Shown here one piece after another: positions 5,242 to 8,126 of a stretch of DNA of 8,126 nt. The notes beneath the pieces were generated by a model. It ran no database searches. It saw only the letters and a list, made by a program, of their open reading frames with translations, and was not told the origin of the DNA. The stretch covers positions 1-8,126 of the forward strand of contig BHEQ01000080.1 in NCBI GenBank assembly GCA_003864535.1, given 5' to 3'. Position 1 is the first letter of the stretch. The number at the start of each line of letters is the position of its first letter. Source of the stretch: Gammaproteobacteria bacterium (GTDB taxonomy: Bacteria; Pseudomonadota; Gammaproteobacteria; Cardiobacteriales; Wohlfahrtiimonadaceae). The translations under genes were made by a program, and so were the position numbers.

Positions 5242-5247
5242 TATAAT
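5242..5247 (+). promoter_or_regulatory. Candidate -10 box for the DUF2058-corA-dprA cluster
   Basis: A perfect TATAAT lies 22 bases before the ATG at 5270, just outside the palindromic element. No good -35 box exists at 16-18 bases, where the sequence falls in the G-rich right arm of the element. If this is used, transcription would start only about 10-15 bases before the start codon, leaving a very short leader that begins around the Shine-Dalgarno AGAGGAG (5254-5260). Confidence 0.3.
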
Positions 5248-5269
5248 TATTTTAGAGGAGCTTAATTTT

Positions 5270-5866
5270 ATGTCTTTGCGTGATCAATTATTAAAAGCTG
5301 GGCTTGTTTCAAAAGATAAAGCTACAGCTGTTGCGAAATCTAAAAAACAGCAGCAACATAACATTCATAAAGATAAGCATATTAAAGCTCAAGTTGATGC
5401 ACAAGAGCAACAGCGGCAGATAGAATTTAAAGCTTTTGATGAGGTTAAGCGTCTTGATGATCTTGAGAAAAATAGATTAATTCAAGCAAAAAAACACAAA
5501 AAAGAGTCTAGAATTGCGGCAAGACGGATTATAGATGAAAAGCGTGTTAATGATAAAACTGCTGAAGATCGCTTTAATTTTTCGGCAGATGGTAAGAAAA
5601 TACGTTTTGTTTTAGTAACAGCGAAACAGCGTCAATTAATCGGTTTAGGAGAGCTTGCTATTTGTCGGAATGATCGTGATGGCTTTGATTATCCTTTAAT
5701 TCCCAAAGAATATATTTCTAAACTTCAAGAGTTTGAAGCTTTAGATGATAAAAAATGGATCTTATTATTTAATGATCCAAATGAAGAGGATATTCCTAGT
5801 GAAGCACAAGATGAATGGGCGGCATGGGATGCTTTTGAGGCTGAATCAAAGAAGGGATCATCATGA
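5270..5866 (+). CDS. DUF2058 (YaiL-type) protein
   Basis: This 198-residue protein fits the DUF2058 family, whose E. coli member is YaiL; the function is not established. The N-terminal signature is MSLRDQLLKAGLVSKDKA (1-18). A highly charged, Lys- and Gln-rich helix follows (about 22-97), probably coiled coil and able to contact nucleic acid. A small C-terminal domain (about 100-168) contains RFNFSADGKKIRFVLV and YPLIP, with a final acidic tail (169-198). The ATG at 5270 is chosen because the family motif starts there and AGAGGAG (5254-5260) lies 9 bases upstream; the frame stays open further upstream, but only through the palindromic repeat. Its stop overlaps the start of the CorA gene by 4 bases (ATGA), so it is the first gene of a coupled cluster. 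Confidence 0.88.
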   Translation: MSLRDQLLKAGLVSKDKATAVAKSKKQQQHNIHKDKHIKAQVDAQEQQRQIEFKAFDEVKRLDDLEKNRLIQAKKHKKESRIAARRIIDEKRVNDKTAEDRFNFSADGKKIRFVLVTAKQRQLIGLGELAICRNDRDGFDYPLIPKEYISKLQEFEALDDKKWILLFNDPNEEDIPSEAQDEWAAWDAFEAESKKGSS

Positions 5867-6867
5867 CCGCTAATATTAAAGATAATATAAATAGCACTAA
5901 TTTAAGTGAAACTAATTTGGGCTTATTAGTCTATGAGTTTGTGGATAATAAATTTGTCCAAAGCAAAACGCAGCAGATCAACATTGATTCTTTAGTTATT
6001 TTGCCATTTAGCCAGCGTAAATTATTGTATGAGTCATCTTGTCCTGGTTTAAATTGGTATAAGCATATTAATATTGATATTGAAAATGGCTTGCATGAAA
6101 CTAAAATAGATTTCTTTCATGATCACTATTTATGCGTTTTGCAACTAAAGAACATTGAAAAACAATCTATTAATGAAGCGGTGATGATTCTTAAAAATGA
6201 GCATAATCATGTTATTTTATATGATGAAAGTCAATTTGATGCAGCACATTATATCAACTTGATTAATATATCTTTCTCTAAACTCCAAACAATTGCGCAT
6301 GCTAATTCTCTTTTAATTTATGCCCTTATTCGTTCTGATATTGAGCGGGATAGATCTGAATTAGTTATATTAGAAAATAATGTAGTTGAGCTTGAAAGTA
6401 ATTTATCAAGTTCAAGTAAAGATTCGATTAGATTACAAATACTTGCATTGAGAAAAAAACTATCAGGAATAAAAAGACATTATGAAGCAATAACAGATGT
6501 GCTTGAAGATGTTAGTGAAAATCCATTTAATGACTTTCAAGAGTATATTTTAAATGATTACCACCGCCTGAACAATAAAATAGATAGACTATACAAAAGT
6601 GTCATCAAGCTAACTGAATATGTAATTCAAGTGCGCGAAGCTTATCATGCTCAGCTTGATATTAATCTAAACAGTATTATGAAATTTTTTACTATTTTAT
6701 CCGCAATTTTTATGCCGCTCACTTTAATTGTTGGTTGGTATGGCATGAATTTTGAAAATATGCCTGAACTTAAATCCTCTTTTGGTTATTTGTATGTGAT
6801 TGGCTTATCTTCCATAACTATTGCAATCTGCCTTTGGTATATTAAAATTAAAGGATATTGGGATTGA
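5863..6867 (+). CDS. corA: CorA-family divalent cation (Mg2+/Co2+) channel
   Basis: CorA proteins form pentameric inner-membrane channels that mainly take up Mg2+. The C-terminus is typical: a long helix leads into membrane segment 1 (about 274-292), then the selectivity motif YGMNFE (293-298, with GMN at 294-296) and MPEL, then membrane segment 2 (about 307-326) and a basic tail ending KIKGYW. The 334-residue length is near the family norm (E. coli CorA has 316). The cytoplasmic N-terminal domain (about 1-160) has diverged and I see no close match to E. coli CorA there. A charged, probably coiled helix spans about 160-265. Zinc exporters of the ZntB type share GMN, so the ion is not certain. 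The ATG at 5863 overlaps the previous stop (ATGA) with AAGGGA upstream, and the gene's own stop overlaps the dprA start, indicating translational coupling on both sides. Confidence 0.88.
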   Translation: MTANIKDNINSTNLSETNLGLLVYEFVDNKFVQSKTQQINIDSLVILPFSQRKLLYESSCPGLNWYKHINIDIENGLHETKIDFFHDHYLCVLQLKNIEKQSINEAVMILKNEHNHVILYDESQFDAAHYINLINISFSKLQTIAHANSLLIYALIRSDIERDRSELVILENNVVELESNLSSSSKDSIRLQILALRKKLSGIKRHYEAITDVLEDVSENPFNDFQEYILNDYHRLNNKIDRLYKSVIKLTEYVIQVREAYHAQLDINLNSIMKFFTILSAIFMPLTLIVGWYGMNFENMPELKSSFGYLYVIGLSSITIAICLWYIKIKGYWD

Positions 6868-8108
6868 TGCAAAACAAGGAGATGCAGCTTAGCTTAATTA
6901 CTTTATTTCATACTCAGGGTATTGGGAATAAGCGTTTAATAAAGCTAATTAGCATGTTTGGGGATGCAAACCTTGCTCTTAAGGCAAGTGATGAGGCTTG
7001 GAAAGAAGCTGGAATTCCACCTAGATTTATTGCAACACGCCATACTTTAGATCAGAATAAAATAGCTTTAGATATTGATTTTCTTAAAAAGCCAAACTGT
7101 GGCTTGCTCAGCTTTATTGATGCGAGCTACCCTGAGCTGTTAAAACAAAGTGCAGATCCCCCCGCACTTATTTATTTTTGCGGTAATCTATCTATATTAG
7201 ATAAACCCCAAATTGCAATTGTAGGCACGCGCCATCCCACTCAAGAGGGTATTGATAATGCTTATCGGTTTGCGCGCAATTTAGCTCTAAATGGCTTTGT
7301 AATCACCAGTGGCTTAGCGTTAGGAATCGACACTATAGCGCATCAAGCCGCAGTTAATGAGGGACTGCCTACAATTGCCGTTTTAGGCACTGGGATAAAT
7401 ATGATTTATCCACAATCAAATCGTCCGCTTGCAAAACAAATATTACAAAATAACGGCTTGATTATAAGTGAGTTTCATAATGGAACTCCCCCAATTGCTG
7501 AAAATTTTCCGAAACGAAATCGGATTATCGCAAGCCTTGCCCTCGGTACTTTAGTGGTTGAAGCGGCGTTAAGATCAGGCTCTTTAATCACCGCACGTTT
7601 GAGTTTTGAAGAGAATAGAGAAGTCTTTGTGATTCCAGGATCAATCAATAATCTTCAAGTTAAAGGCTGTCATTATTTGATTAAACAAGGAGCTAAGCTT
7701 GTTGAAAATGTTAATGAAATTATTGAAGAGTTTATGCATTGGTTACCAAAAGGATTTATTCTCAAAGTAGATGATCTTGATTTAAAAGATCAATTACCTC
7801 CAAAAGCTTTACAAACTAAAAAAATCCCAGATAAAAAGATAAAAACTCTTTTAAAATCAGAAAAATCTGATCTTGCTTTAGATTTGAAAATAGATTCTAA
7901 AATAAATACCCCAAAAACTTTTAAAGAAACAAGTGACCCAGCTTTAGCCGAGGTATTAGCCGCACTTGGGGCAGATTATATAACGATTGATAAACTTATC
8001 GAAACAACAAAGCTAGAAAGCTCATTTATCGCCCATGCTTTGGTAATGCTAGAGCTTGAAGGTGTGATTGAATATGCATCTGGCGGTGGTTTTAGACGCT
8101 GTTGCTAA
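6867..8108 (+). CDS. dprA: DNA processing protein DprA (Smf)
   Basis: DprA binds incoming single-stranded DNA during natural transformation and loads RecA on it; the gene also occurs in bacteria not known to be competent. In this 413-residue protein a helical N-terminal domain (about 5-60, with HTQGIGNKRL) precedes the Rossmann-like core (about 80-290). The core motifs are AIVGTRHPT (117-125), ITSGLALGIDTIAH (146-159), FPKRNRIIA (214-222) and SGSLITA (237-243). A Lys/Asp-rich linker (about 295-355) leads to a C-terminal winged helix (about 357-411). The ATG at 6867 is chosen because it overlaps the corA stop (TGATG), with AAGGA 11 bases upstream. A TTG at 6858 and an ATG at 6882 are alternatives; AAGGAG abuts the latter with no spacing. 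The gene is complete, and nothing can be said of the last 18 bases. Confidence 0.96.
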   Translation: MQNKEMQLSLITLFHTQGIGNKRLIKLISMFGDANLALKASDEAWKEAGIPPRFIATRHTLDQNKIALDIDFLKKPNCGLLSFIDASYPELLKQSADPPALIYFCGNLSILDKPQIAIVGTRHPTQEGIDNAYRFARNLALNGFVITSGLALGIDTIAHQAAVNEGLPTIAVLGTGINMIYPQSNRPLAKQILQNNGLIISEFHNGTPPIAENFPKRNRIIASLALGTLVVEAALRSGSLITARLSFEENREVFVIPGSINNLQVKGCHYLIKQGAKLVENVNEIIEEFMHWLPKGFILKVDDLDLKDQLPPKALQTKKIPDKKIKTLLKSEKSDLALDLKIDSKINTPKTFKETSDPALAEVLAALGADYITIDKLIETTKLESSFIAHALVMLELEGVIEYASGGGFRRCC

Positions 8109-8126
8109 GAGCGCAGACCTTGAAAA

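Overview
The window looks like a stretch of chromosome from a low-GC gammaproteobacterium (roughly 35-40% GC by eye, not computed). Three things suggest this: the tpiA-secG-tRNA-Leu(GAG) order, a SerA that can be aligned with E. coli SerA over its whole length, and a DUF2058 (YaiL-type) protein. I cannot name the genus. Almost everything is housekeeping. I see no CRISPR array, insertion sequence, prophage or recognisable defence system, and no convincing new multi-gene system.

Left part (1-2894, all minus strand, read right to left): tpiA, then secG, then a tRNA-Leu(GAG) gene closed by a clear intrinsic terminator. These are followed by an unrecognised 188-residue protein (possibly RpfE-like) and the first 291 codons of recJ, which runs off the left edge. 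A candidate promoter for tpiA lies at 2978-3006. The terminator T-run ends just before the ribosome binding site of the 188-residue gene. That gene and recJ therefore probably depend on read-through or on a promoter hidden in the tRNA region.

Middle (2895-3358): a 464-base, AT-rich divergent intergenic region. It holds two sets of short tandem repeats, a perfect palindrome, a GC-rich palindromic element and a T-rich leader. To its right, on the plus strand, are a small unrecognised lipoprotein (3359-3832) and serA (3912-5147), the first enzyme of serine synthesis.

Right part (5148-8108, plus strand): a second, longer copy of the GC-rich palindromic element separates serA from a three-gene cluster of a DUF2058 protein, a CorA-type divalent cation channel and dprA. 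The three genes overlap by 4 bases and 1 base, so they are probably one translationally coupled operon. DprA acts in the uptake and recombination of transforming DNA.

Functionally the window mixes central carbon and serine metabolism (TpiA, SerA), protein export (SecG), leucine decoding, DNA repair and recombination (RecJ, DprA) and magnesium transport (CorA). The points most worth a second look are the two related intergenic palindromic elements, the terminator placed against the unknown gene before recJ, the coupling of dprA to corA, and the cysteine-containing lipoprotein.
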